Shown here: positions 44,659 through 56,000 of the stretch, in pieces | Layout of the letters: each line of letters opens with the position of its first letter | How positions within the stretch are numbered: the stretch's first letter is position 1 | Source of the DNA: Papilionanthe hookeriana x Papilionanthe teres | Lineage: Eukaryota; Streptophyta; Magnoliopsida; Asparagales; Orchidaceae | NCBI GenBank assembly: GCA_022702705.1 | Contig: CM040439.1 | Span: 30,010,930 to 30,074,929, forward strand | Direction of reading: 5' to 3' | DNA: 64,000 nt | The notes under the pieces: generated by a model | What the model was told of the DNA's origin: nothing | Databases searched by the model: none | Seen by the model: only the letters and a program-made list of their open reading frames with translations | Program-made: the position numbers and the translations under genes

Positions 44659-44669
44659 TAAGGCCACAA

Positions 44670-45796
44670 GTTATGGGGCATGTACATAAATGCAACACAA
44701 ACCTTGCTATTTACTTTATACTCTTATAAAATATCATTCTACTTGACTCATTAGCCTTCTAAACACACATAATATGAAGAATATATGTATTGCACTTATG
44801 CTCTGCAAATGAACAAAATACATTTTTTGATGACATAAAAAATATCATTTCATATGTGTAAGCTATGATTATTAGAGACACACTCAATGTGCATGATGGT
44901 TCCACAATGGTCAATGTGCTCGTAAGGGTTAGTTACCCCTTCAGATGAATCAGTGTTCATGAGCTTAATAGCCACTAGGTTGGGATGTTGGAGGACCAAC
45001 TCGCTCAAGGTTTGAAGACTCTTGAAAGTTTAGACGAGCGGGGGAATGATATTTATCCACTAGAGGAAAAAAACTAGATGTTGTAGCTCTTCGGGGATTA
45101 AGTTTTTTAGAATTGATATTGAAATGCAATTTGACTAAGTTACTTGTGAGCGTTGGAGGGTTACCAACTTATCTTATTGTGTCTGATGAGTTTGTCTTAC
45201 ATTATCGACGAATTCGATATCCTTGAAATGAAATGCTTCATCACGAGAAGGTAGCACGATGCAAGTGTGCTCAAGCGCAGCATTTCCCGTCGACTATTAG
45301 ACTGGTTGTGGAGGTATTTGCTGCCGAGCCTTGTGTAGGGGTTAAAGTATCTCATTCAGTGACTCCATCACGCACATTCAATCCTTCAAAGTGAGGTCGG
45401 ATGCACCTTTGCCGGCGGGATAATGCCTTTGAGGGTGAGAAGCGGTAGAGGCTTTGCGTCCTTGGCTCTGTCATAGTCACCTGGAATGGTGGGTGTGAGA
45501 TGATTCATAGTTGTGAGTGTTGTATCTGGTGGTCATTTTGCAAGTTTTGCAAGTTCTTCAATGGTGGGATTATGTTTCTCACAGACTGAACCAAGCTGTT
45601 GTGTGATAGAGAATTAGTGGTCGTATAGTAGTTAATTATCATCTCAGCACTGCACAAGAATCCAACACACACTTATGTAATAATAGTGATGGGTTGGAAC
45701 ATTAAAAATTTTTACGTGGAAAACCCATAATGGAAAAAAAATCATGAAACATGGCTGAATTGAAATGTTTCTCTATGAGTTAGTGATTAAACATAT
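44670..45796. other. Intergenic stretch of uncertain origin
   Basis: No clear gene. On the minus strand between about 45600 and 45200 parts read like protein (for example DYDRAKDAKPLPLLTLKGII and RDEAFHFKDIEFVDNV), but no frame is long and no family is recognised. TTTTTACGTGGAAAACCC at 45709-45726 is a word often seen in plant LTR retroelements. A decayed retroelement is likely. Confidence 0.3.
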
Positions 45797-46047
45797 AAAC
45801 CTTTATCCCACAGATGGAAAAGAATTACACAGTTTCTCGAGTTACAAGGTCGTGCACAAAAGAGCTCATTGCCCCATGGTTTGGAGCGGTCGCTACAAGG
45901 AGTAGATGTTGGTGATTACAAATTCAAACCCTTGTCTCATAGGTGGGAGAGGGTCACACAATTTCTCGAGCTATAACAGTCACATGCAAATTTGCTCGTT
46001 GTCTCACGATATTGAGTGGTTGCAACAAAGAGTGATTGTTAGAGATT
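45797..46047. repeat. Tandem direct duplication, two units of about 121 bp
   Basis: Unit 1 (45797-45917) and unit 2 (45926-46047) run in parallel: AAACCTTTATCCCA / AAACCCTTGTCTCA, ACACAGTTTCTCGAG / ACACAATTTCTCGAG, GAGCGGTCGCTACAAGGAGT / GAGTGGTTGCAACAAAGAGT, GGTGATT / AGAGATT. They are clearly alike but diverged. No coding meaning is seen. Confidence 0.75.
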
Positions 46048-47426
46048 TGATACACCATATTCAAGATTAACACGATGTTCAAGATGATGCACTGCTCCGT
46101 ATGATGTTTTGTGAATCAGAGATGTCATTTTTTGCTTCAAACTGTGTTTCATTTCTCTGCAACATAAGTTTTAACTCTGCCTGAAGCTTCACTGAATTGA
46201 GTAGAGGACGATCGACTATGATCGACATGTGGTGGTTGACTGCGGTTGGGGTTGCATAAATGGGAGTTCCATTGGATATGTAGTGCAGAAGCGATATAGG
46301 ACTTCAACTTCTCCTTCAAGCTTTAGTTTTAGTCTAACACAAGGTCCATATCCATTCTCAAGTGGGGTAGTATGACACTATTTATAGAGTCAAGTTAAAA
46401 AATAAGGAAGCTTTGATTGGATGATCTGGGAAGATTCCCTCAATCAGACAGTGTTATGATATTATTCTCATTGGATTCGAATTGTCAAGATGCTCGATTT
46501 GATTATAGGCTTGTCATATTTAGACTTTATTTGACCTTCCAATTATGTAATGTAAGTTTTTAAAAAAGAATTAACGGCTTGACCTGGTTTTGATTTGATA
46601 CGGATTGAATCAACTTTGGTACATTTGGGTATTTCACATCAATCCAGTCTGTTTGACTATAAAGTTGTCGCAATTAGAGTTATGGATAATATGTAATTGA
46701 AGTTTCAATATGTATTGCACATAAATATATTGAGATTGGTGCCAAAAAGCCTCAAGATTTTGTGTCGAGTGATGATTATTTTATGATGTACATTGATGAT
46801 GCAATATTTTGTCCCTGCTTTAAAAATGATTGTACAAAATATTCTTGGTATTTTAAATGTATGACTCTGTCACTTGGTTGTTCTCTGGCTAAATTAGCTA
46901 AGTTTGATTGGCTTTGGGTGGGGATGACTAGTTAGGTTGGCTAGGATTGGTCGACATTGATGGTTGACTCATATAGTATGGTAGTCCACCCTTGATAATA
47001 GTTAGGGGGACTTTTGTTAGACGTCCCCGACATGATTGAATATGTTGGGAGATTGGTTCTTCCCTAAGGTCAATTTCTCAGTAGTACTTGGCTTGAATGT
47101 CTCTTTTTCTTGTTTATGATCGAACAATTCAGACTTGAATCATTAATTCATCTTCTTATTCTCCTCGTGGCTATGTTGGCTTTAGCCATATTTGCTTTAG
47201 CTTTGACAGCTATAGTTGGTAGGATATGCTTGCCTCATGTTCCTCTATTGGCAGGCTCTTCTTCTTCATACTCTTCTCCTTTAGTTCGTTAAATCTCCAC
47301 AGACTATGTATAGACAACTTTTTTTTATATACAGAACCATTTGAGTGCATATTCTAAAAACAATAAATAACTATTATATTTCTCCTTTTTTATGTGACAT
47401 AATTTTTGAGAATTTTCAATCATTAT
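46048..47426. other. Intergenic stretch with a minus-strand TATA-like word
   Basis: CTCTATAAATAGTG on the minus strand at about 46377-46390 could be an LTR or gene promoter for the unclassified sequence below it. Otherwise nothing is recognised. The 60-codon plus-strand frame at 47110-47292 is hydrophobic but isolated. Confidence 0.3.
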
Positions 47427-47970
47427 TATTGAATCCAAAAATGTCTGTGAATCACACCCAAGAAATATAGCGTGCAAGGAAGGATGGATGATTAAGACAA
47501 AGGGGTTGAATAGTAGAAATAAGAGCGTCCAGAGTTTTTATTCATAAAATGTTTTTCTATTTATAGGTATATGAGGTATCCAGAACATACAATTATCATT
47601 TTGCTCCCTCTTTATATAAAGAAGTTTTGGGATATTAAAGTCATTTATACGATATATTTAAATATGATGATAAATAAATTGTTGGACGACTATGGTAATC
47701 TTTCACTCTTTAGACCACTTATTCGTTCGGCGGTGACGGGTCGAATCACTTGGGGATCATATGAATATTCTTTGTTCAATATTGTCAATGACTTTCCCTC
47801 AAACGCTAGCTTGCTTTCCACGTTCGCTTGGTGGAAGGTCATCCTTCGTTCGACTCGCTCTGTGGGTATCTTTTATTCAACTAGTTTTTGACCATCCCTC
47901 TTTCGACCACCAAATCGATCAGCTTGTTAACTAGAAGAAAGACCCATTAGGTTATGAGGTGCTCCCTTCT
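47427..47970 (-). repeat. 3' LTR of the reduced Tat-like element
   Basis: Shared words with the right LTR: GAATCACACCCAA, GAATAGTAGAAATAAGAG, CCCTCT.TATATAAAGAA, ATATATTTAAATATG.TGAT, GACTT.CCCTCAAAC and GAGGTGCTCCCT. It is diverged by many substitutions, so the insertion is old. Confidence 0.8.
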
Positions 47971-48099
47971 GAAATCAAAAAACTTCATTAATTAGAAAAA
48001 AAATACTCTTCTTTTCTTCGGCGACAGGGACTTGGAGGGTGGTCTCACTAGTCTCTAGGACACCCCATATCTGGCTATGTAAGTCGTATGGTTCTTGGT

Positions 48100-48990
48100 C
48101 GATGCTGGTCACCAGTCGAAGGTAGCATGTCCTTGATTGCTCTATCTCCCCTTGAAAGTGTCGTCCCCTGAAAATTTCACAACTATTTGGTAGGTGGAGG
48201 TTACCACCTATAAATTATTTAGCAGTGGTCGACCGAAGATGGAGTAATATGTTGGCGGGGAGTCGACCACCAAAAAATCTTTAGACCTCGCAGATTGCTT
48301 ATCCTTGTCTCCCAAAGTGACCATCAATGTGATCACTCGCAGGCCCTCCTTCCTTTCTCATGAGAATCTGAAAAGAGGTTCGAACAATGTTGACATCTGT
48401 TGCGTCTCCAGGTTGAGCCCGTCGAACACCGCTTTGAACAAGATAATCACCGAGTTCCTGATGTTGATGAGTATACTTCCTACCGAGTAGTCCTTAATTA
48501 AAGCTGTAATGATAATTGTGTTGTTATAGGGGTTAACATTCGCTGGAAGGTCCTCGTTAGTGAACACGACCGGGGGGGGTGTCGCAGATCAGTCCCTTTC
48601 TAGACTTGATCATTGGTAAGATTCCCTGCCTCCTCCAAGTATTACAATATTATTCCTGCGCTTCAGAGGGTATTCGTTTGAATGGGTTCATCGACATGCA
48701 GTCAGTTAGAGCTTTCCCTTGTTAGCGAGCGGTTGTTCCGACAGCTACAAATTCTTTCAGTTTTTCAGCCTTGATCAATTCCTTGATGAGGCTTCTGAGG
48801 TGCCTGCATTCTTTTGTGTCGCGGTCATGGTCTCTATGGTAAACTCATAACTTGTTCAGATTTCGAGCCAAATATCCAGCCCTCATCGTCAAAGATTTTT
48901 TTTTAGTGTTCTTTATCTTGGATAGTCTCTACGAGCTATACCATTAAAATTCTTAGAGGATTCATCTTGAGCTGTTCTTACAGCATTAGT
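48100..48990 (-). pseudogene. Gag C-terminus and retropepsin-like protease remnant
   Basis: The frame 48567-48358 reads FTNEDLPANVNPYNNTIIIT, GSILINIRNSVIILF and DGLNLETQQMSTLFEPLF. In Tat elements this place reads F...DL..V..PH.D.LV.....VRR.LVDTGSSVDILF, followed by a loop ending in GFSGE. The catalytic Asp-Thr-Gly has become NIR, so the protease is dead. Downstream EGGPASDHIDG-like and DQEPYDL fragments follow with stops until the LTR. Confidence 0.65.
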
Positions 48991-50158
48991 GGTTGTTTGC
49001 TTTGGTGGGTTGATCATTGGTCAGGGTACCAAGGCAATCCATCTTAATTGTTATCCTTGGCGTTCCCCTTGTTTTCATGTTGTGGTTGGTGATTTTCATA
49101 GCGAGGACAAGTGGGAGGGCTAGAGACATCCTTTTCTCTCCAAACGTCGTCTGTCGGCGCTCTCTTCTGTGACTAAGCATCAACAGCTACTTTCAAAGCT
49201 TCTTTTCAATCGTTGAGAACATATTAATCTGCACGATATGGTGGTTGGCCATTTTTAGTAGCTCGACCATTGATTTTTCTTGCACAAGCCTAGAGCATGC
49301 ATGAAATGCTCGCTTTTTTACTCCCAGTGCTAGGGTGTTCTGTGCAATGAGGGGCTCTAGGTTTTGAATCTCCATCATTTTCTGTTGGAACCTTGTGATG
49401 TATGAATGAAGAGTCTCTCCATCCTTCTGTTTGATTTGTAGGAGAGCTTGGGGCTTCTTCTGTGGATTTTGCGCATTCACAAAGCGGACCACGAATAACC
49501 TTTTAAATTCTAAGAAAGAGGGGATGACTCCTCTTGGGAGGGCATTGAACCACCGGAGGGCTGATTCCCTAAGCGTAGAAAGGGATAATAGGCATTTGAA
49601 TGCGTCGGTAATTTTCAATATTCTGACGGTTGACATGAAAGCAACTAAATGATCGGCTGGGTTGGTGAGATCTTTATACGAGTCAATGTTGGGAGTTTTG
49701 AACTTTTCTGGGTGGTTTGACCTCAGAAATCTGCTGAGAGAAGGCATTTTTAGCATGGCGGAGGGCTATGGTTTGCATAATGTAGTGCCTTTCTATTGGG
49801 GCCGATCCGGTGTTATCCTGATTATGATAATCGTCACCCTTTTCTTCCATTGACTGGGGTTTTTGACCGTTGGGTACTAGCTCATCTCACCTATCGTTGG
49901 TTGCTGGTCCATCGCGACGATTAGTCTCTTGAAGGTTATATTCTCGAGGGTTATTTGCTAGCTTTGTCTTCCTCGAGCTAGGGCTTCTTGAAAAGTGCCT
50001 ACCATCTTTTTGATCATTTATATCATCAATTGTTCATTCATTTCTATTATTTGTTGTCGCATAATCACCCCTATGTTATCCACATCTATTTATTGGCCCA
50101 ATGTCTCCTAGACGGCTGCTTTGCCATTGCACTGTGCTCCTCTTCTTGTTGATGACAT
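48991..50158 (-). pseudogene. Retrotransposon gag, Tat-like, broken
   Basis: The ATG at 50158 (MSSTRRGAQCNGKAA) lies shortly after the 5' LTR. The longest clean part, 49756-49193, has PEKFKTPNIDSYKDLTNPAD, AFKCLLSLSTLRESALRWF, FKRLFVVRFVNAQNP and LLQIKQKDGETLHSYITRFQ, the retrotransposon gag domain. Before it the coding sense passes through two frames, with stops TAG, TAA, TAA and TGA and shifts near 49960 and 49735. Linker words such as NRRDGPATND and EEKGDDYHNQDNTG are hydrophilic, as in such gags. No zinc knuckle was found behind it. Confidence 0.8.
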
Positions 50159-50186
50159 GATTTCACGTTCATCGTATCTTCTAAGA

Positions 50187-50718
50187 TGTTGAATCCATAA
50201 ATTTCTGGGAATCACACCCAAGGAAATAAAGCATACAAGGGGAGGATGGGTAAGTGAAATGAGATGAATAGTAGAAATAAGAGTGTTTATAGTTTTTCTT
50301 CATGAAATATTATTCTATTTAGAGGTATAGGAGGTACCCTGAATATACAATTACCTTTATACCCCCTCTCTATATAAAGAATCTTCGGGATAGTGAATCA
50401 TTCATACAATATATTTAAATATGTTGATAAATAGATTGTTGGCCGATAACGGTAATCTTTTGCTTGTTGGACCACAATTATTAATTTGGCAGCGACGAGC
50501 CGAACCACGTGGGAATCATATGAAGATTCCTCAATCATGCTTGTCTATGACTTCCCCTCAAACTTTGGGTCGCTTAGCGGTAGGCCGTCCTTCTTTCGGC
50601 TCTCTCTATGGGAATCTTTCGTTTGACTACTTTTATGGCCATCCCTCGTTCCACAACCATGTTGATCAGTCTGTTGATTGGACGAACGACCCAACAGGGT
50701 TCTGAGGTGCTCCCTCCA
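50187..50718 (-). repeat. 5' LTR of the reduced Tat-like element
   Basis: On the plus strand it opens TGTTGAATCC and closes GCTCCCTCCA, hence TG...CA on both strands. The ORF at 50421-50705 in it is accidental. The stretch just inside, towards gag, should hold the primer site; I could not assign a tRNA. Confidence 0.8.
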
Positions 50719-51015
50719 ACTTTGGCATTGATTTTCCTTCTAGATGAATTAAATTAGTTTGTTGATTGATCTTGGTATACTTTGATTGTAGACCCATCTT
50801 ATTTGTCGTGTACTCATATTTTGCTCCAAAATTCGTGCTGCCTAATCCTATCTAATACAAAACAACTAATACAATACATAAATAATAAGGCCACCTAGCT
50901 CTCTAAAAAAATAATATTCTTTTGTATATATTAAATAGATACTACTAATTATAAACATTCACTGTTTGGCTTCTCTAAATAATAATAAAAAAAATTATTT
51001 AAATTTGTTAACATA

Positions 51016-51764
51016 GGAAAATTTGCATACATAAAACAAAATTCTTATGCATTTAAATGTCTAACACCTAAAGTTTGATATTATTTCATTTAAAAAAAAA
51101 TAATAATGATCATATTTTTAATATGATCTTAAACTTTATTGGGTGTTATAGATATAAATATGAACTTATAAAAATACATAAAACTTGCATGGTCTTTGTT
51201 ATGCGTAAAAATATTACATCCGGACTATGCATGTAGAGGTAGGTGCGGAGCCCAATTCACGGAAGACACGTTGAATCCCGTAATAATGCGCAATAACACG
51301 GGAATAACACGAATGAATATTCCTCGTGTTACTCCGCGGTTAGCGGTGTTTTGGGCGGAATAACACAGGGAATATTCCTCTGTGTTATTCCGCGTTATTC
51401 ATGTGTTATTGCGGTAGTAATGTAACACCAAAAATATTTCTCCGTGTTATTCCGCGTTATTCTCATGTTATTCCTCATAGTATCGATGTGTTATTGTGGT
51501 GGTGTTACAATACCACCACAATAACGTAAAATAACACAAAAATAACACAAAGTAATATTCCCTGTGTTATTCCGCATTATTCAGATTTATTACGCTAACA
51601 TAGTATGACTTGCGAAAGTAACGAGGAATATTCGTTCGTGTTATTAAACGTGTTATTGCACGTTATTGCGAGATTCCACATGTCTCCCATAAATTGAGTT
51701 CCGCAGTACCTCTATGTGCGTAGCCGAATGTAATATTTTTTCCTATTATGCATGTAGATGCCCC
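51016..51764. mobile_element. MITE, GGGCATTTACA family, split by another MITE
   Basis: Left part: GGAAAATTTGCATACATAAA, AATTCTTATGCATTTAAATG, TCTAACACCTAAAGTTTGAT. After the inserted element (51208-51745) the last bases TTATGCATGTAGATGCCCC match the family terminus. The middle is diverged. Confidence 0.6.
51208..51745. mobile_element. 538-bp MITE with long inverted ends, nested in another MITE
   Basis: The left arm reads AAAATATTACATCCGGACTA, GAGGTAGGTGCGGAGCCCAA, then CGCAATAACACGGGAATAAC and GAATGAATATTCCTCG. The right arm, reversed, gives AAAAATATTACATTCGGCTA, GAGGTACTGCGGAACTCAAT, TGCAATAACACG and GAACGAATATTCCTCG, so the arms match over at least 120 bases. TTATGCGTA and TTATGCATG flank it (9 bp, two mismatches). 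The middle repeats AATATTCC.TGTGTTATTCCG several times. No ORF. Confidence 0.75.
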
Positions 51765-53035
51765 AAAAAATTATGACTACATCACATTACACAATATTCA
51801 CTATTTAAAAATAATAAATAAATAAAATACTAATATCAGATTAAAATATTACAGGTTAAGCAAAACAGCACTATCAGGGAGATTGCCGGAGCCACCAGCC
51901 AAAACAGCACTGTCATTTAAGTTAAAACTCTACGGCTTCTTCATTTTTTGATCTTTTGACCTATAATCTTAATTAAAAAATTAGAACTATGATGTCATCT
52001 TGTTCTGCGTGGCCACAGCGGCGATCAAAACCCTCAGGCTCGAGCTGTGGTTTGTATTTTTTATGCAGATTTGGTCGCACTTTACTCTTTCTTTCATATA
52101 AAGGTGATTTCAGAGATGGGGTTTTGCTGTAAAAATGTTATTTTTATTGTGTTCATGTATTGTTTGATGCTAAAGGCGAAATCTTTTCGATTTGTTATGG
52201 CTTTTATGATGAGAAATTGAGAACAATGGATTTCTTTCAACTTCTCACCACTGTTTGTGTTTGATTTTTAAGCGGCCAAAAAGCTCACATCTTGTTTTCT
52301 GTATTGATTTTGTGATTTTTATCTGTTTTCTCTGGAAGGGTAAATCTTGATTTTGAAATGCTTCCTGAATTTATTTTATGTTTATTAAAAGAGTGGAATT
52401 TTAGATTCTTATGAGAATTTGTATGAGAATATAAATCTGTGATGATACTTGCTCTTGGATTTAATATGTAATTTGTTTTTCCTGGTTTGTCAGCTGTTGA
52501 TTTGTTACTTTGCTTTGTTTACAGAGCTCTTTAGATTGCATTCAATGAGAAAAAAGCAACTTATTTATCACATTTAACTTCAGAAATACTCCATGAAAAT
52601 AGCTGAGAGAAACAAATGATTGTTTGCTTTGATTATCTTATGCCAAATTCATTTTTTTAGATATATTCTATGCAATATTGTGTTCTTGTAACTGTGGGCT
52701 GTCTGTTAGCAGATTTAAGTTGGATTTAACTTAAACCTTGCCAGACAAAAAAATGACAACTTCTAAATCCTGGATTCAGGAAATCCAGTTCCTTCTCAAT
52801 TTCTTCCAAGTTTTCCCATAAATCCAGGATTTGTTGAATCTAAGTTCTGGTGTTGGCAAGATTTAATAAATTCTAGAGGCATATTGCACTATGATTATAA
52901 TACACTGCATTCTATTTTACTCTACACCTATTTTTTTCAGATAAACAAACAGCTAATCTTCACTTTTTTAGTAATTTATTTATGAGAGGAATTACTGTTA
53001 GCTATAATTTACTTTTCAGCTATCTTATTCAAGCC
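51765..53035 (+). promoter_or_regulatory. Upstream region and probable 5' leader with intron, GH79 gene
   Basis: From about 51900 the sequence changes to ordinary, moderately T-rich plant leader/intron DNA. AAAGGTGATTTCAG (52099) and AAGGGTAAATCTTG (52338) are possible donors; ACTTTTCAG at 53011-53019 is a good acceptor just before the ATG. A 5' UTR intron is therefore likely. No TATA box was clear. Confidence 0.45.
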
Positions 53036-56000
53036 ATGAGATCTGAAGGCATGGCATTTAAGCTTGTCTTAGTTCTGCTCCTCTTCTCTCTTCCTTCAAA
53101 TTTGTCAGAAGATCAAAATGATGTAACAATTGTTGTCAATGGTTCTGCAATAGAAGCTGAAATTGATGATAGTTTTGTGTGTGCTACTATTGATTGGTGG
53201 CCACATGAGAAGTGCAATTACAACCAATGCCCATGGGGAAATGCTTCTGTTTTAAACTTAGTAAGAGTTTGTCTTCCTTTCTTTGGGGTAATTTACGTAA
53301 GTAGCACACAATTCTTATGTATTTATGTATCTCACACGTAAACTTTTATATCTACACACAAAACACTTTGCTGCTTTAAATCTATGCGATAAAATATGTA
53401 TTTCACGTTTAAAAAGTGGTAATAGCGCTATTTTTGATGTGATATTAAAGATTTGAGTGCTATATGAGTAAATATGAAAGTTTAGTTGTGAGATATGTAA
53501 ATCATAAGAATGTTAGATATGTAAATCATAAGAATTGTGTGCAATATATGTAAATGCCCCTACCATTTTTCTATGAAGTTGTATACTATGGCAGCTCTTT
53601 ATGAAGCTTTGGAAGCTCAGCGATTGATTATAAAGTTGGTTTTTGTGTTTCGTAGGACTTGAACCATTCATATCTTTCTAAGTCCATTCAAGGTATGTTG
53701 TTCTTCTTGGTTACTTCACACTGATTGTATTCATTCTTATAGCTAATTAATCATTATCATTGTGGTCTAATTTCTTCACATGTTTCATGTTCACCTCATT
53801 AATTTTGTTGTTTTGTTTTGTTTTTTTTCCCCCTTTTTGAATTTTAGCTTTTAGTCCATTACGAATACGAGTTGGAGGTTCTTTAGAAGACCAAGTTGTG
53901 TATGGTGTTGGAAGCTTAGAGTCGTCATGCGATCCATTTACCTATGTATCCGGTGGCCTCTTTGGTTTCTCGGAAGGTTGTTTGAGCATGGGAAGATGGG
54001 ATGAGCTGAACCGTTTATTTCAGAAGACTGGGTAAATTCAGTGTGTTTTGGGTTCTACTTGTTCCTACTCTTTCTTCACTGGTTTTCTTCTTAATATCTT
54101 TTAGGGTAATTTACATGCATACAACCCAATTCATATGTATTTCTAACACCTAATTCTACTTTTTTACATTTATGCAACCAAATCTTTCATATCACGTTAA
54201 AAATATCACAATTTTAACTTAAAAAGAGTGAAATACACCTTTTCATTCGTAGGGAATGTGGCATGTATGTAAAGATTAAAGGTTAAATGCTAGATAGGTA
54301 AATACATAAAAATTGATTGGTATGTTTGTTAATCTTCCTATCTTTTATTAGGGCCAATAATAATTTTATATCTAGAATACCAACTAACTCAACTCTAATT
54401 TATAAAAGATAAACACGTATAATTCGAGAGGCAGGCGATCTTTCCCAAATCATACTATTTGAGAGTTGGGAAAGCTCCCAATCCTAACCCTAAGACTCAC
54501 AATCACAATCTTATGTCCTCTTCGTAACTCTAAGCATATTAAGCATATTTATACTGAACAATAATAAATCACAAAAGACTAAATTGCCCTTAGGCTTATA
54601 AAGACCAAACTGTCAGATAGGCCAGGCAGCGTAATGTAACGCTGCCTATTTTTAGGCTTGCAAACAATTACAAGAGGAACAAAATAAGAAATGAGAAGAG
54701 CAATAGTAAAGTAAGAATAAATGCATATTATATACTCTATAGTATAGTGATTTTCTAATATTTTTTGGGGGCATTTACAAACGTACCACCCAATTCCTAT
54801 GTATTTACATATCTAACACCTATACCTTACTTTTTACATTTATATCACCCAATCCTTCGTATCACACCATTATTTGAACTTTTAGGAATTGAAATAGACC
54901 TTTTCATTCATATGTAAAGTGACTCCTGTAAAAATTGAAGTTTAGGTGTTAGATATGTAAATACATAAGAATTAAGTGATAAATCTTCCTATTTTATGAC
55001 ACTAAGTAACAAATGCTAACATCTTTAACATGTGTTCTATTTGTGCATCTTGATTCTAGGAAGTTACACTATGACGGCGAAAACTGTGCTAAAGAAAATA
55101 ATACTTCGTATGGTATGGGGTTAGAGCCATAACATTCATCATCCTTCTCCTCCTCTAGCACCTAATTAATTTATATGTTGTGTTTCAATGTGATTCTTCT
55201 CCTCCTCAACCACCTAAAAGTATTATGGCGTAAACTTATATGTATCACACGATGCTATTTTTGATGTAATATTAAAGATTTGAGTGTTATGTATGTAAAT
55301 ATAAAAGTTTAGGTGTGAGATATGTAAATACATAAGAATTGTATGCTACCTATGTAAATGTCCCAACTTTATTTTTCATCTTTTGATGAGGTTGAGGCCT
55401 CAAAGTTTATTTTTTGGCTAAAAGGTCGGTCTTCCCTTAGAATAAAGAAAACTAAAAATCCATGGGGATTGCAGAGCTATTGTGACATTTGGTCTTAATG
55501 CCCTTTATGGGAGGCATCGAGGGAGAAAGGGTCTCTGGCAAGGCGCCTGGAACTCGAGCAACGCTCGTGATTTTATGGAGTACACCATTTCAAAAGGATA
55601 TCCCATTGATTCATGGGAATTTGGTAGTCTATTTTGAACTATTACAGCTGATACTCGTACTAACATTGATGTTCAACTCTACATTTTTTGTCACAACTCT
55701 TTCATTCCACGTAACAAAAAAAACGGTTTCGACATTTCCTGTGTATCAGGCAATGAGCTAAGTGGAAATGGAGTCAGTGCTAGAGTTGGCGCTCGGCAAT
55801 ATGCCAAAGATTTAATTGTTCTTAAAGCCATCATCGACGAATTGTATGACAAATATCGCCCGAAGCCATTAATAGTTGCACCGGGCGGTTTCTTCGATAA
55901 TCAGCAATGGTATGTCGAGCTTCTTGAGGTTTCCGGAGCCGGTGTTCTTAATGCCATGAGCCATCATGTATACAATCTTGGTGCTGGTGAGTTGGGGCCA

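Larger units (their letters stand above)
47427..50718 (-). mobile_element. Tat-like Ty3/gypsy element reduced to gag and partial protease
   Basis: Two similar LTRs of about 540 bp (47427-47970 and 50187-50718) enclose 2.2 kb. On the minus strand gag starts at 50158 and runs to about 48900, then a protease-like piece at 48567-48358; the sequence reaches the 3' LTR without RT, RNase H or integrase. Complete Tat elements are several times longer. Gag is broken by stops and shifts, so this is a dead copy. Flanking 5-mers (ATTAT and ACTTT) do not match. It resembles the reduced gag-bearing terminal-repeat elements described from plants. Confidence 0.82.

Noticed and set aside
44428..44667. ATG at 44667 as start of the mitochondrial-type protein
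   Set aside because: It is in a different frame from exon 2; the frame from 44621 is preceded by an in-frame stop and continues in phase across the intron.
47110..47292. 60-codon hydrophobic frame as a small membrane protein gene
   Set aside because: No homologue known to me, no promoter or context, and short T-rich frames of this kind arise by chance.
48540..48590. Run of G near 48570 as a quadruplex or regulatory site
   Set aside because: A single G tract is not enough for a quadruplex, and it lies in decayed protease sequence.
55060..55112. 53-base stretch as a regular exon of the GH79 gene
   Set aside because: Its length would shift the frame, and exons 3 and 4 join directly to give the family sequence.
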